Below are positions 17,649-26,517 of a DNA stretch of 64,000 nucleotides, one piece after another (the stretch's first letter is position 1; the number at the start of each line of letters is the position of its first letter). The notes beneath the pieces are model-generated. The model searched no databases. It saw nothing but the letters and a program-made list of their open reading frames with translations, and was not told the origin of the DNA. Position numbers and translations under genes: made by a program. Source of the DNA: an uncultured Pseudomonadales bacterium (GTDB lineage: Bacteria > Pseudomonadota > Gammaproteobacteria > Pseudomonadales > Porticoccaceae); NCBI GenBank assembly GCA_943787675.1, contig CALSNK010000007.1:79978-143977 (forward strand), in the 5' to 3' direction.

Positions 17649-19244
17649 ATGCGGTTTGTACTTTTAAACTGTTTTGTTTTAACCACAGCCCTTGGGGGCT
17701 GTGGTGGCGGTTCGGGATCTTCAGGCACTACAACAGGCAGTTCAGGTACTTCAGGGAGTTCAGATAATGCAGCCAATAACGAAGTAACTATCAGTAATTC
17801 ATTAGGAACCGTTTCTATTGATGGGCAGGCTCAAGTAGGGGAAACCTTAAGTGCGGTCGTCGTCGATAGCAATGGCCTGGCAGGTGCGAGCATCACCTAT
17901 ACCTGGGTAGGGGATGGCGTAGCTATTCAGGACTCTACTGGCCAGCAACTGGCCTTAACTAGCGCTGAAGTTGGTGCAACTATAGGACTTAGTGTCAGTT
18001 ATACAGACAATGATGGGTTTACTGAAAACCCTTCATCAGTAGAAACATCTGCCGTTATTGAGGCATCGAGTGTCGTTGACGAAGTGCCGGTCAGTGAAGA
18101 AGTGCCGGTCAATGAAGAAGCCTCGATCAACATAGTCGGTATATCCCAGATGGGCGAGACGCTCACAGCCGTTGTAACAGACTTAGATGGTATCGGCGAT
18201 GATGTCACCTATCAGTGGTTCGTCAATGATGCGGCTATTGAGAACGCAAATTTAGATACCTATGATTTACTTGGCGCTGATGTGGGCGCCACTATTTCGG
18301 TGAGTGCCACCTATATTGATGACGCAGGATTTTCTGAAGAGCCTCTGTCAGATGCTAGCGACGTCGTACTTGCAGCCTATGGTCTTGATCCCGATTTACC
18401 CCCCGGAGAAAACTTTGATCTGCTTGGCTGGTACCTGAGTACCCCTGAGGAAAACTCATCAGGCCTGTCTACACGGATTCCTGAGGTAGACCTTGCAGGG
18501 GGTTACGAAGATTCAGAATACTTCTGGACCGCTGATGACGGGGGAATGGTATTTCGTGTAACAAATGCCGGCGCTCGAACCTCAACGAACACCAGTTACC
18601 CTCGAACTGAGTTACGTGAGATGCTCAGACGGGGAGATACCAGCATAAGCACCCGTAACTCTGATGGTACGCCCACGCTCAATAATTGGGTTTTTTCAAG
18701 TGCACCAGATGAAGCCCAGGACGCAGCTGGCGCAGTTGATGGTCAGCTGAGGGGAACCTTAGCGGTTAACGCAGTGACTACCTCTGGCATTAGCTGGCGT
18801 GTTGGCCGTGTTATTGTCGGTCAAATACATGCCAAAGATGATGAGCCGATTAGGTTGTATTATCGAAAGCTGCCCGACAATGAGCGCGGCTCTATCTATG
18901 CCGCTCATGAAATCAATGGCGGCGATGATATCTACTACGAAATCTTAGGCAGCAGATCCAGCTCTGCATCGGATCCTAGCGATGGTATTGCTTTGGACGA
19001 GCTATGGTCCTATGAAATTCTTGCGGCGGGCAACCAGTTGACGGTAACCATTCGCAGTGGTGATTTTGATGGAGAAATATTGGGCACGGCGGATATAGAC
19101 ATGAGTGAGAGTGGCTATGATATTGCTGCGGAGTTTATGTATTTTAAAGCTGGCGCTTATAACCAAAACAACACCAGCGATGGTGGCCTAGCGGATGACT
19201 TTTCTCAGGTGACGTTCTATCAACTAGAGGCCAACCATGATTAA
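17649..19244 (+). CDS. PL7 alginate lyase lipoprotein with two Ig-like repeats
   Basis: A 531-aa lyase anchored by a lipobox (LGGC, Cys18) and a Gly/Ser/Thr-rich linker. Two Ig-like repeats (about 48-138 and 157-242), homologous to those of the preceding protein, lead into a PL7 jelly roll. It has RTELREML (Arg319, Arg323), GQIHA (Gln392, His394) and YFKAGAYNQ. Between the repeats an acidic linker contains a small internal duplication, VPVSEE/VPVNEE. It lies 11 bases after the previous stop with AGGAAG as ribosome site, so the two are surely co-transcribed. The shared Ig modules suggest both proteins are displayed in the same way on the outer membrane. Confidence 0.9.
   Translation: MRFVLLNCFVLTTALGGCGGGSGSSGTTTGSSGTSGSSDNAANNEVTISNSLGTVSIDGQAQVGETLSAVVVDSNGLAGASITYTWVGDGVAIQDSTGQQLALTSAEVGATIGLSVSYTDNDGFTENPSSVETSAVIEASSVVDEVPVSEEVPVNEEASINIVGISQMGETLTAVVTDLDGIGDDVTYQWFVNDAAIENANLDTYDLLGADVGATISVSATYIDDAGFSEEPLSDASDVVLAAYGLDPDLPPGENFDLLGWYLSTPEENSSGLSTRIPEVDLAGGYEDSEYFWTADDGGMVFRVTNAGARTSTNTSYPRTELREMLRRGDTSISTRNSDGTPTLNNWVFSSAPDEAQDAAGAVDGQLRGTLAVNAVTTSGISWRVGRVIVGQIHAKDDEPIRLYYRKLPDNERGSIYAAHEINGGDDIYYEILGSRSSSASDPSDGIALDELWSYEILAAGNQLTVTIRSGDFDGEILGTADIDMSESGYDIAAEFMYFKAGAYNQNNTSDGGLADDFSQVTFYQLEANHD
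17682..17705 (+). other. Perfect 10-bp hairpin in the signal-peptide codons of the PL7 lipoprotein
   Basis: ACCACAGCCC and GGGCTGTGGT pair around a TTGG loop, covering codons 12-19 that encode the lipobox. It could be a chance product of the Gly-Gly-Cys codons or could dampen early translation. Confidence 0.35.
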
Positions 19245-19302
19245 TCGCTCTGTTAGGACTACGCCCTAAGGTAGCCGCTAAGATACTTAGGTGTTGGCAG
19301 GG

Positions 19303-19323
19303 GAGGCACCGATACTGTGCCTC
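19303..19323. terminator. Hairpin between the convergent PL7 and argF genes
   Basis: GAGGCAC and GTGCCTC pair around a 7-base loop in the 84-base gap between two convergent genes, a normal site for a two-way terminator. It lacks a strong T-run on either strand. Confidence 0.4.
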
Positions 19324-19328
19324 TCCGG

Positions 19329-20243
19329 CTAACGACTAGCCTGTAATAAGAACACCATCAATGCTTTCTGGGCATGCAAGCGATTCTCTGCTTCGTCCCA
19401 AACCACCGAAATATTCTCATCTTCCATTAACTCGCCAGAGACTTCTTCATCTCTATGGGCGGGCAGACAATGCATAAACAAGGCGTTATCTGCGGCATGG
19501 GCCATGAGCGTATGATTCACTTGGAAGCCGGCAAAGTGCTTTAGGCGCTCCTCTTGCTCTGCTTCCTGCCCCATTGAGGCAAACACATCTGTGGTGACTA
19601 GGTCTGCGGCTGTTGCGGCTTTGACGGGATCGTTGGAGGTGCTTACACGATCACCCGCTTCTGCGACTAAGGCGGCATTGGGTTCGTAGCCAGCCGGCGT
19701 AGCTATCTGTAATTTGAAATCAAACTGAATGGCGGCATTGATCCATGAGCTGCACATGTTGTTGCCGTCACCAATCCAGGCAACAGTTTTGCCTTTGATT
19801 GAGCCACGATGTTCGACAAATGTTTGCACGTCGGCCAATAGCTGGCAGGGGTGGTATTCATCTGTCAGTGCGTTGATCACTGGCACTTTAGAATTAGCCG
19901 CAAAGCGTTCGACGATCTCTTGGCCATGGGTACGGATCATCACTATGTCGACCATGCGCGAGATGACTCTAGCGGAATCTTCAACGGGTTCGCCGCGGCC
20001 TAGCTGGGTATCGTTTGATGACAGAAATATAGCGTCGCCACCGAGTTGTGCCATACCGGCTTCAAAGGATACGCGTGTTCTGGTGGATGACTTTTCAAAA
20101 ATCATACCCAGTACTTTGCCCTTAAAAATGGGTTCTTGGCGGCCTTCACGTTTGGCTGCTTTCATTTCTATGGCTAGGTCGATTACCTGGGCTAATTCCC
20201 CAGGGCTCAGATCGCGCAATGATAAGAAATGTCTAATCGCCAT
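19329..20243 (-). CDS. argF: Ornithine carbamoyltransferase
   Basis: Makes citrulline from ornithine and carbamoyl phosphate in arginine synthesis. The 304-aa protein has the carbamoyl-phosphate motif [14 protein letters not shown] for substrate binding and [13 protein letters not shown] with the ornithine-binding Cys. It lies 6 bases behind argD on the same strand, so the two form an operon. It is convergent with the last alginate gene, which marks the edge of the alginate locus. Confidence 0.97.
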   Translation of the reverse strand: MAIRHFLSLRDLSPGELAQVIDLAIEMKAAKREGRQEPIFKGKVLGMIFEKSSTRTRVSFEAGMAQLGGDAIFLSSNDTQLGRGEPVEDSARVISRMVDIVMIRTHGQEIVERFAANSKVPVINALTDEYHPCQLLADVQTFVEHRGSIKGKTVAWIGDGNNMCSSWINAAIQFDFKLQIATPAGYEPNAALVAEAGDRVSTSNDPVKAATAADLVTTDVFASMGQEAEQEERLKHFAGFQVNHTLMAHAADNALFMHCLPAHRDEEVSGELMEDENISVVWDEAENRLHAQKALMVFLLQASR

Positions 20244-20249
20244 AATCGG

Positions 20250-21428
20250 TTAGTCCTGTTTAAAGTCTTTGATAAGCGGTGCAAGAATAGCCACCACTTG
20301 GTCGGCTTCGTCGTCGGTCATGATAAACGGCGGCAGTAATCTGATCACCGTATCAGCCGTGACATTAATAATTAAGCCTTGGGCCATTGCCGCGGGGAAT
20401 AATGATTTGCAGGGCTTGTTTAGCTCTATGCCTATCATGCAGCCTTTGCCGCGAATCTCGACTACATGCTCGACATCGGCCAGTGCTGTTTTAAAGCCTG
20501 CCATTATTCTGTCGCCCAATACTGCGGCTCTTTCACTGAGATGTTCATCTTGCAATGTATTAATAGTGGCCAGCGCCGCGGCACAGGCCAGCGGGTTACC
20601 GCCAAAGGTTGAGCCATGGTTGCCGGGATGCATTAGCTGAGCGGCTTCGCCATGGGCCAGGCAGGCGCCAATGGGTACGCCATTGCCTAGACCTTTAGAG
20701 GTAGTGACCACGTCGGGGATAATACCGCTGTGCTGGAAGTAAAAGTATTTTCCGGTACGACCATTACCTGTCTGCACTTCATCGAGCATTAATAGCCAGC
20801 CGCGCTGGTCACAAAACTCACGTAGCTGCTGGAGGTATTCTGAGCTGGCCATGCGAATTCCGCCTTCACCCTGGATGGGTTCGACGAAGAGGGCGCAGAT
20901 GCTGGGGTTATTGTCGGCGACGGTGGTGAGGGATTCCATGTCGTCAAAGGCAGCGCGGGCAAAGCCTCGCACTAGGGGCTCAAAACCGGCTTGAACCCTG
21001 CGTCCACCGGATGCACTTAATGTGGCTAAGGTGCGACCATGAAATGCATTGTCCATGACTAAGACGGTAGGCAGTGTGATGCCTTTTTTATGGCCATGGA
21101 GGCGGGCGATTTTGATGGCCGCTTCATTGGCTTCTGCGCCGGAATTACCAAAAAATACATTGCTCATGCCAGAGGCAGCGCAGAGTTTATCGGCGAGCTG
21201 TTCTTGGTTTGGGATAGTAAAGAAGTTGGAGCAATGGGTGAGCACTGTTGCCTGCTCGGCCAATGCTTTGGCGACGGCAGGATGAGAATGCCCGAGGCCA
21301 CAAACGGCAATACCGGAGAGTGCATCTAGGTATTTATTGCCATCGGCATCCCACAGCCAAGCCCCTTCGCCCTTAACGAGGGTGGCGGCTCTGGTACCAT
21401 AGGTATTCATTAACGAGTCGGTCGACAT
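20250..21428 (-). CDS. argD: Acetylornithine aminotransferase
   Basis: PLP-dependent class III transaminase that makes N-acetylornithine (and often N-succinyl-diaminopimelate). 392 aa with GNSGAEANEAAIK for phosphate binding, LMLDEVQTGNGRTG for the cofactor Asp, and the PLP lysine in TTSKGLGNG. AGGAAG lies 10 bases before the chosen ATG at 21428; an in-frame ATG 18 bases further in is also possible. It leads the argD-argF pair. Confidence 0.96.
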   Translation of the reverse strand: MSTDSLMNTYGTRAATLVKGEGAWLWDADGNKYLDALSGIAVCGLGHSHPAVAKALAEQATVLTHCSNFFTIPNQEQLADKLCAASGMSNVFFGNSGAEANEAAIKIARLHGHKKGITLPTVLVMDNAFHGRTLATLSASGGRRVQAGFEPLVRGFARAAFDDMESLTTVADNNPSICALFVEPIQGEGGIRMASSEYLQQLREFCDQRGWLLMLDEVQTGNGRTGKYFYFQHSGIIPDVVTTSKGLGNGVPIGACLAHGEAAQLMHPGNHGSTFGGNPLACAAALATINTLQDEHLSERAAVLGDRIMAGFKTALADVEHVVEIRGKGCMIGIELNKPCKSLFPAAMAQGLIINVTADTVIRLLPPFIMTDDEADQVVAILAPLIKDFKQD

Positions 21429-21522
21429 GGGCTGCGCGCTTCCTTTCTATCCGTGTTTTAGTGCCAAGCTTCTGTTTATCACTTCAAGTTATAGCTTCAA
21501 GCAAAAACGGTTTTCAACAGAA

Positions 21523-21550
21523 TAAAAAAAGGCAGCTATGCTGCCCTTTT
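21523..21550 (-). terminator. Rho-independent terminator of the porin-FMN-PepSY operon
   Basis: GGCAGC-TAT-GCTGCC with flanking A and T runs. Read on the minus strand, the stem ends in a run of seven T. It lies about 90 bases past the PepSY stop and before the argD promoter region. Confidence 0.8.
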
Positions 21551-21639
21551 GAATGATCAAGCGTAAATAATATCGCGCTTTATTTGAGCTGGCAACCACT
21601 GACTTGAGTGGGCCGGGAAGTTACAGGCCGGTTCTCGTC

Positions 21640-22392
21640 TTATTCTTTGCGGTATCGCTGATTATTGACCCAGGCCCAGAGGCCGGTAATAGCAAGAATA
21701 CAGAGTAGCAGGCCAACGATATCAATAAAAAGCACACCGGCACTGCCAAAGAATCGGCCGCTGTGGAGGTCCAGAATCAGGGTTTCCATTGAGATACTGC
21801 TGCTGATCTCCTGATCTTTCAAATGGTCTTTAATAGACTCTGGAAGGGCTGTAGGGTTGGTATTGGCCGGTAGCAGGCTAATGTTGCTGGGTGCTAAGGC
21901 CAGGCTATCGGGATCAAATGTCTGTACGCCAGATTCACCGCGCAGGTAGAGCTGGTTGTTCTGGGCGATAAGTCCGGTGAGATCTGCGGGCAAACCCTGC
22001 AACTGGGTAAAGCTTTCTATTAGCTCTCCCTTGGTCGTGAGAATAACCAGCGCATCCTTGCACAGGGCCAATAGCTGTTGCTCTATTTCAACCACAGAGA
22101 GCAGTGGCGGCTGACACTGGGCAACTTTTTGCTCGTTTAATAGCAGCTGGTTATCTCCGGCTTGGTACAACCAGTCACCGGAATCTAATTCGAAGCCATC
22201 ACTGGCAGCTTGCTCTAAGCCATACCAAGACAGTAACCAGTCACTCGACAGTTTGGTATTGCTGAGCTTTAAACCGATGGAATGATTTAACGCAAAACCG
22301 CTGAGCGCCAAAAAAATGATCATAAAAAATAGCGACAGGCCAATACGGCGATGCCAGCGGATATTTAAACCAATGGATTTTTTTAATTTCAA
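21640..22392 (-). CDS. PepSY-associated membrane protein
   Basis: 250 aa with an N-terminal helix at about 15-37, preceded by the WHRRIG motif typical of PepSY-TM proteins, a periplasmic domain of about 170 residues, and a C-terminal helix (FIDIVGLLLCILAITGLWAW) followed by a short basic tail. PepSY-TM proteins often work with flavin-based or ferric reductases near the inner membrane. It overlaps the FMN-binding gene by 4 bases, so the two are coupled. A role in moving electrons to or from the flavoprotein during iron uptake is inferred from the neighbours and the Fur-like box. Confidence 0.7.
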   Translation of the reverse strand: MKLKKSIGLNIRWHRRIGLSLFFMIIFLALSGFALNHSIGLKLSNTKLSSDWLLSWYGLEQAASDGFELDSGDWLYQAGDNQLLLNEQKVAQCQPPLLSVVEIEQQLLALCKDALVILTTKGELIESFTQLQGLPADLTGLIAQNNQLYLRGESGVQTFDPDSLALAPSNISLLPANTNPTALPESIKDHLKDQEISSSISMETLILDLHSGRFFGSAGVLFIDIVGLLLCILAITGLWAWVNNQRYRKE

Positions 22393-22934
22393 GACGGGTC
22401 TCTAGGGTTGATGACCTGTCCATGATAATACAAAGCTAGAGCGGCTACCTTATTTACGGCCCAAACCGACAGGGTGGCACCGGTAATTCCGTCGATAGAT
22501 TGATCGAGGTTATTTTTACTGGTGAGGGACGCGCCGAGATACTGTCGGGTGTAGGCAGGGTAGCGTACTTCGCCACCACGGCTTTCGCGGTAGGCAAGAA
22601 TTTTAACCTGCTCAATTTTACCCTCTGCGACAACTACGCCAATGGTAATGGGCATCTCTTTGCCAATCTCTTCGAGAATCCAGGCGGTCTTGTTGTCGAG
22701 CTGATGATAACGCACGCGCAATCCTGCTAAGGAGTGGCCAAGAATTTCTGCAGCCTGTTCACGGATATCTTTGGTTAGCCAGAGTGTGGCTTTGTTGGGG
22801 GGCTGGTTGAAGGCCTCGGCAATAAAATCTGGACCAGACTGATAAACCCCTTTGGCACTCACCAGGGGTGAGGACAAAGAGGTTAGTAGTACAGTGCCTA
22901 TTAATAGCAGGGTTTTTAACGTTGGTTTTAACAT
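22389..22934 (-). CDS. FMN-binding domain protein (NqrC/RnfG type), exported
   Basis: About 181 aa: signal-like N-terminus, then an FMN_bind domain ending in DGITGATLS (residues 148-156). TGAT is the ApbE flavinylation motif, with Thr154 as the expected covalent FMN site. Such proteins carry electrons in the periplasm. The ATG at 22934 gives a clean signal peptide; a TTG 21 bases upstream is possible. It sits between a porin and a PepSY membrane gene, all on the minus strand. No apbE is in the window, so flavinylation would depend on a gene elsewhere. Confidence 0.8.
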   Translation of the reverse strand: MLKPTLKTLLLIGTVLLTSLSSPLVSAKGVYQSGPDFIAEAFNQPPNKATLWLTKDIREQAAEILGHSLAGLRVRYHQLDNKTAWILEEIGKEMPITIGVVVAEGKIEQVKILAYRESRGGEVRYPAYTRQYLGASLTSKNNLDQSIDGITGATLSVWAVNKVAALALYYHGQVINPRDPS

Positions 22935-22982
22935 TCCTACTCGTAAAGTTAACAAATTTGTTTGGTTATACGCACCCTTCGT

Positions 22983-24191
22983 TTAAAAAGAGTAGCCTAC
23001 ACCCATATTGATACCATCGTAGCCTGACTCACCAGGTGCATCCTGATTTTGGTAGTCAAACTTAAACACAACATTGGGGTGCAACCAGTAGTTAACACCT
23101 AAATCAATCTGGGTAATTTCAGAGTCTGTGCTGCTACCGGCAGTGTTATCCCAAGAGCTGTAGCGTGCAAACAGTCCCAACTTATCATTCAGCTTAAAGG
23201 ACGGCTCAATATACATACCTGTCTGTTCATCAGCACCCATTTTGGTGGTGTTAATGGCATCGTCAAAATCCCATTGGGCGTAGAGAGCTCGCAGTTGAAA
23301 GCTGTCTCGCTGCCAGGCTATGTGGGTTTCGAAAAGTGTGCCATCGATGGCTACCCCTTCACCCTGGCGCACATCTGCTTGATGCTGGAACGAGGCAGCT
23401 AGTTCCAGTCCCGGAATGGCGGTGTATTTAATGCGTCCAGTAAAGGCCATGTCATCCGCCTTTGCTTTGGCCACTTTCTGACGGCCATCTCGTGGTTTGT
23501 GGTCACCTTCCGCAATATATAGCCCAGAGTGAGCCGCTAGGTCATAGCTAAGGCCTTGAGTGATTTCACCCTTTATAGCAGCGCCCGCTTCCCACCAGGT
23601 TGCAGGAATAATGTTTTTCTCTACATTGTTTCGCTCAGTGCCATAAAACGTATTTGGCTCATGAGTCTCATTGATGATACCGATGGGCATCAAAAATAGG
23701 CCTGCTTTAGCAGTAAGATTTTCAGTGGCATCCCATTCTATATAGGCCTGTTCAAGCTCCATCTCTCCTGGATGGCCGTTTCCAGAAAGACTGTGCTCTA
23801 ATTCTAATTCAGAGAAGAAGCGGATGCTGTCTGTAAACTGGTGACCGGTGAACATTACGAAGCGATGGAAATCAATAGCGTCTTTAGTGCCAGATGCGTC
23901 ATCTGTTTCCAAATTATTGTAATGAAGTTCACCGTAGCCACCAAAGGTGGTTTTCTTTGAAGCCATAGGTGCGAGAGCAAACTGCTCCATCGCGGTAACC
24001 GTTGCTTCGGCTACGATCTCGGTTTCCTGCAGGCGGGCATTACTTTCGCCGAGTTGATCTTTGAGGGCAGCTATTTCAGCCTGCTGTTGCTGAACCATGT
24101 TCCATAGCTGCTCAAGGTTCGGGGTTTCTGCTGCCGTAGCTGCCGTTGATAGAGTCATGCCAACAACGAGGGCAAGAAGCTTTTTATTCAT
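22983..24191 (-). CDS. Outer-membrane porin
   Basis: A 402-aa porin with a signal peptide ending ATAA, an N-terminal coiled coil (about 25-65, LWNMVQQQQAEIAALKDQL) that may anchor it to the cell wall, and a barrel starting TFGGYGELHYNN and ending in MGVGYSF. It resembles OprP/OprO-like porins, but substrate cannot be told. AGGAG lies 8 bases before ATG. The Fur-like box about 80 bases upstream suggests induction under iron shortage together with the two downstream genes. Confidence 0.82.
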   Translation of the reverse strand: MNKKLLALVVGMTLSTAATAAETPNLEQLWNMVQQQQAEIAALKDQLGESNARLQETEIVAEATVTAMEQFALAPMASKKTTFGGYGELHYNNLETDDASGTKDAIDFHRFVMFTGHQFTDSIRFFSELELEHSLSGNGHPGEMELEQAYIEWDATENLTAKAGLFLMPIGIINETHEPNTFYGTERNNVEKNIIPATWWEAGAAIKGEITQGLSYDLAAHSGLYIAEGDHKPRDGRQKVAKAKADDMAFTGRIKYTAIPGLELAASFQHQADVRQGEGVAIDGTLFETHIAWQRDSFQLRALYAQWDFDDAINTTKMGADEQTGMYIEPSFKLNDKLGLFARYSSWDNTAGSSTDSEITQIDLGVNYWLHPNVVFKFDYQNQDAPGESGYDGINMGVGYSF

Positions 24192-24268
24192 TAACTATTC
24201 TCCTAAAAACTAAGTGTCACTATTTGGCTGTTGCTTTGAGGGCGTCACTATAATAATTTTTAAACGCA

Positions 24269-24293
24269 AATGCAAATCGTTCTCATTTGCATT
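24269..24293 (-). promoter_or_regulatory. Fur-box-like operator between the porin and grxD
   Basis: AATGCAAAT and ATTTGCATT form a perfect 9-bp inverted repeat with a 7-base spacer. On the minus strand the core reads AATGAGAACGATTTGCATT, about 14 of 18 matches to the Fur consensus (GATAATGATAATCATTATC, extended by AAT...ATT). It lies in the divergent gap, so it could control the porin operon, grxD or both. Confidence 0.65.
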
Positions 24294-24424
24294 ACGTGAA
24301 TAAAGGGTTTGTGGATCAATTTGATGGGTTTTCGTAAATAAATAATCCGCAGCTCTGTCAGAGCGGGGCGTAAACAGGTAACATCTCGTCATACTCAGCA
24401 ACAAGATTTTAGAGGTCTGAAACA

Positions 24425-24772
24425 ATGGAAATCATGGAAACAATCCGCGATCAAGTGGAAAACAACTCAGTACTACTTTATATGAAGGGCTCTCCTAACC
24501 AGCCGCAATGTGGTTTCTCCTCGCGCACGGTACAGGCGCTTATGGGTTGTGGTCAGCGTTTTGCTTATGTAGATATTCTGTCTAATCCAGAGATTCGTGC
24601 CAATTTGCCAGCTTATGGCAACTGGCCTACCTTCCCACAGCTGTGGGTTGGCGGCGAGCTTGTTGGCGGCTGCGACATCATTACTGAGATGCATGAGAAG
24701 GGCGAGTTAAAGCCAATGATCGATGAAGCACTCGGTGATCAGGCAGCTTCCGAAGCAGATAGCGACGCCTAA
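24425..24772 (+). CDS. grxD: Monothiol glutaredoxin (CGFS type)
   Basis: Carries and delivers [2Fe-2S] clusters in the cytoplasm, often with BolA. The 115-aa protein has the active site CGFS (Cys29) in QPQCGFSSRTVQ, WPTFPQLWVGGELVGG for glutathione binding and GGCDI. The start has a GAGGT ribosome site. It is divergent from the Fur-boxed porin operon, and an iron link would fit its role. Confidence 0.95.
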   Translation: MEIMETIRDQVENNSVLLYMKGSPNQPQCGFSSRTVQALMGCGQRFAYVDILSNPEIRANLPAYGNWPTFPQLWVGGELVGGCDIITEMHEKGELKPMIDEALGDQAASEADSDA

Positions 24773-24967
24773 TTGCCCGCCGGTATGTTGCTATCGTTTT
24801 AGCTATCTTTTCAGCTATGTACCGGCAATCAAGAAATCTATTGTTCACTGCCTGCTTTTATCCTTCTATCAGGGCCATAAAATCTTTTTATTGGCTGATA
24901 GCAGGGGGCTGTGTGACTATACTCAAGCAATCACAATCCACTTTAAGCAAATTATAGGAGAATTCTC

Positions 24968-25574
24968 ATGGGTGTATTAGTTGGCCGGTCAGCCCCTGAC
25001 TTTACCGCAGCAGCAGTGACTGGAAGCGGCGAAATTATTGAAAACTTTAACTTGGCAGAGAGCATCAAAGGCAAGAAGGCTGTTATCTTCTTTTACCCTT
25101 TGGACTTCACCTTTGTCTGTCCCTTCAGAATTGATCGCGTTTGATCACCGTTATGCAGAATTCCAAAGCCGCGGCGTGGAAGTCATTGGTGTGTCAATTG
25201 ATTCTCAGTTCTCTCACAACGCATGGCGCAACACCGCAATTAACGATGGCGGCATTGGCCAGGTAAAGTACACATTGGTTGCTGATGTTAAGCACGAAAT
25301 CTGTAACGCCTACGATGTTGAGCATCCAGAAGCCGGTATCGCATTTCGCGCATCATTCCTAGTCGATGAAGCCGGCATGGTTCGTCACCAGGTAGTTAAC
25401 GACCTGCCACTTGGCCGTAACGTTGATGAGATGTTGCGTATGGTTGATGCCCTTAGCTTCCACGAAGAGCATGGCGAAGTATGCCCAGCGGGTTGGACTA
25501 AAGGCGACGCAGGTATGAAAGACACCACCGCTGGTGTTGCTGAGTACCTAGCAGAGCACGCCGGCAAGCTTTAA
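24968..25574 (+). pseudogene. 2-Cys peroxiredoxin (AhpC/Prx1 type) with one frameshift
   Basis: Reduces peroxides with a peroxidatic and a resolving cysteine. Translation from ATG 24968 (AGGAG upstream) runs [17 protein letters not shown] to FTFVCP and then meets a stop; a second frame resumes [13 protein letters not shown] and ends with GEVCPAGWTKGD and a normal C-terminus. Removing one T near 25122-25125 (CCCTTCAG to CCCTCAG) restores a 201-aa protein, the family's normal length. Both cysteines are intact. The pattern fits a single-base sequence error better than decay. The gene stands alone between grxD and a terminator. Confidence 0.85.
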
Positions 25575-25603
25575 TTTAGTCAGCGCTCCACCGCAGTTAA
25601 AAG

Positions 25604-25635
25604 AGCCCGCGCCTATTAGGTGCGGGCTTTTTTTT
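25604..25635 (+). terminator. Rho-independent terminator of the peroxiredoxin gene
   Basis: AGCCCGC and GCGGGCT pair, followed by a run of eight or more T, 30 bases after the stop codon. Confidence 0.9.
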
Positions 25636-25730
25636 GCCAACTCGTCGAGGCTGGCAGCGTGTGTCTATCACGCTAATATCCGGCATTAATTATTATCATG
25701 ATCGTTAATTCAATTGTCCAAGGATGACCA

Positions 25731-26480
25731 ATGATTTCCCTTCGTAGTATGTTCGTTGCCGCAATACTTCTTACCCCAATGCCAGTTCTGGCTGACGTTT
25801 TAGGTGTTTCAGTCGGGGCTGGTTCCTGGCAAGCCAGCCCAGAAGGCGATATCGGCCGCACTGATATTAATCTCGAATCGACCCTTAATCTGGATGAGGA
25901 AAATAACCAGTTTGTTTTTGTTGCTATAGAGCACCCAATTCCTGTTCTTCCTAATATTCGCTTACAGCACAGCGAGATGGAATGGAATGGCGACGCATTA
26001 GTTGCCGCGGGCACCAATCTTAACGGCAATCCTTTTGTTTCAACTGAACAGGTTGCTGTATCTCTAGACCTGACCCATACCGATGCCACTTTCTATTACG
26101 AGATTCTCGACAATGTGGTTGATCTGGATCTGGGTATTACTGCGCGATCATTCGATGGCGAAGCCAGTTTGATAGGCGCTACCCAGCAGGAAGCCATTGA
26201 TCTGGATGCTATAGGACCACTACTCTATGGGCGCGTGGGTGTTGATATTCCGCTGACCGGCCTCTCGGCTCATGTGCTGGCAAATTGGATTAATGTGGAT
26301 GAGTTTAGATTGATCGATTGGGCGGCAGAGATTATGTATGAATTTGATCTTTTACCCGCCTTGGATGCGGGCCTGATTTTGGGTTATCGCTCAATGCTGG
26401 TCGAGCTGGATGATCTCGATGATCTGCAGGCAGATGCCAGCTTTGAAGGTTACTACTTTGCCCTGCAACTGCGCTTTTAA
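25731..26480 (+). CDS. Outer-membrane beta-barrel protein (TIGR04219-like)
   Basis: A 249-aa protein with a signal peptide ending VLA, then alternating amphipathic strands, with a GVSVGAGSWQASPEGDIG opening and a C-terminal YYFALQLRF barrel signature. The layout fits the TIGR04219 family of small outer-membrane proteins, whose function is unknown. Pro/Asp-rich turns and the absence of long helices agree with a barrel. It is a single gene, convergent with a Nudix gene. Confidence 0.7.
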   Translation: MISLRSMFVAAILLTPMPVLADVLGVSVGAGSWQASPEGDIGRTDINLESTLNLDEENNQFVFVAIEHPIPVLPNIRLQHSEMEWNGDALVAAGTNLNGNPFVSTEQVAVSLDLTHTDATFYYEILDNVVDLDLGITARSFDGEASLIGATQQEAIDLDAIGPLLYGRVGVDIPLTGLSAHVLANWINVDEFRLIDWAAEIMYEFDLLPALDAGLILGYRSMLVELDDLDDLQADASFEGYYFALQLRF

Positions 26481-26517
26481 TCCGGTTTATTTTTTATAGG
26501 CTAATAGCTACAGACCA

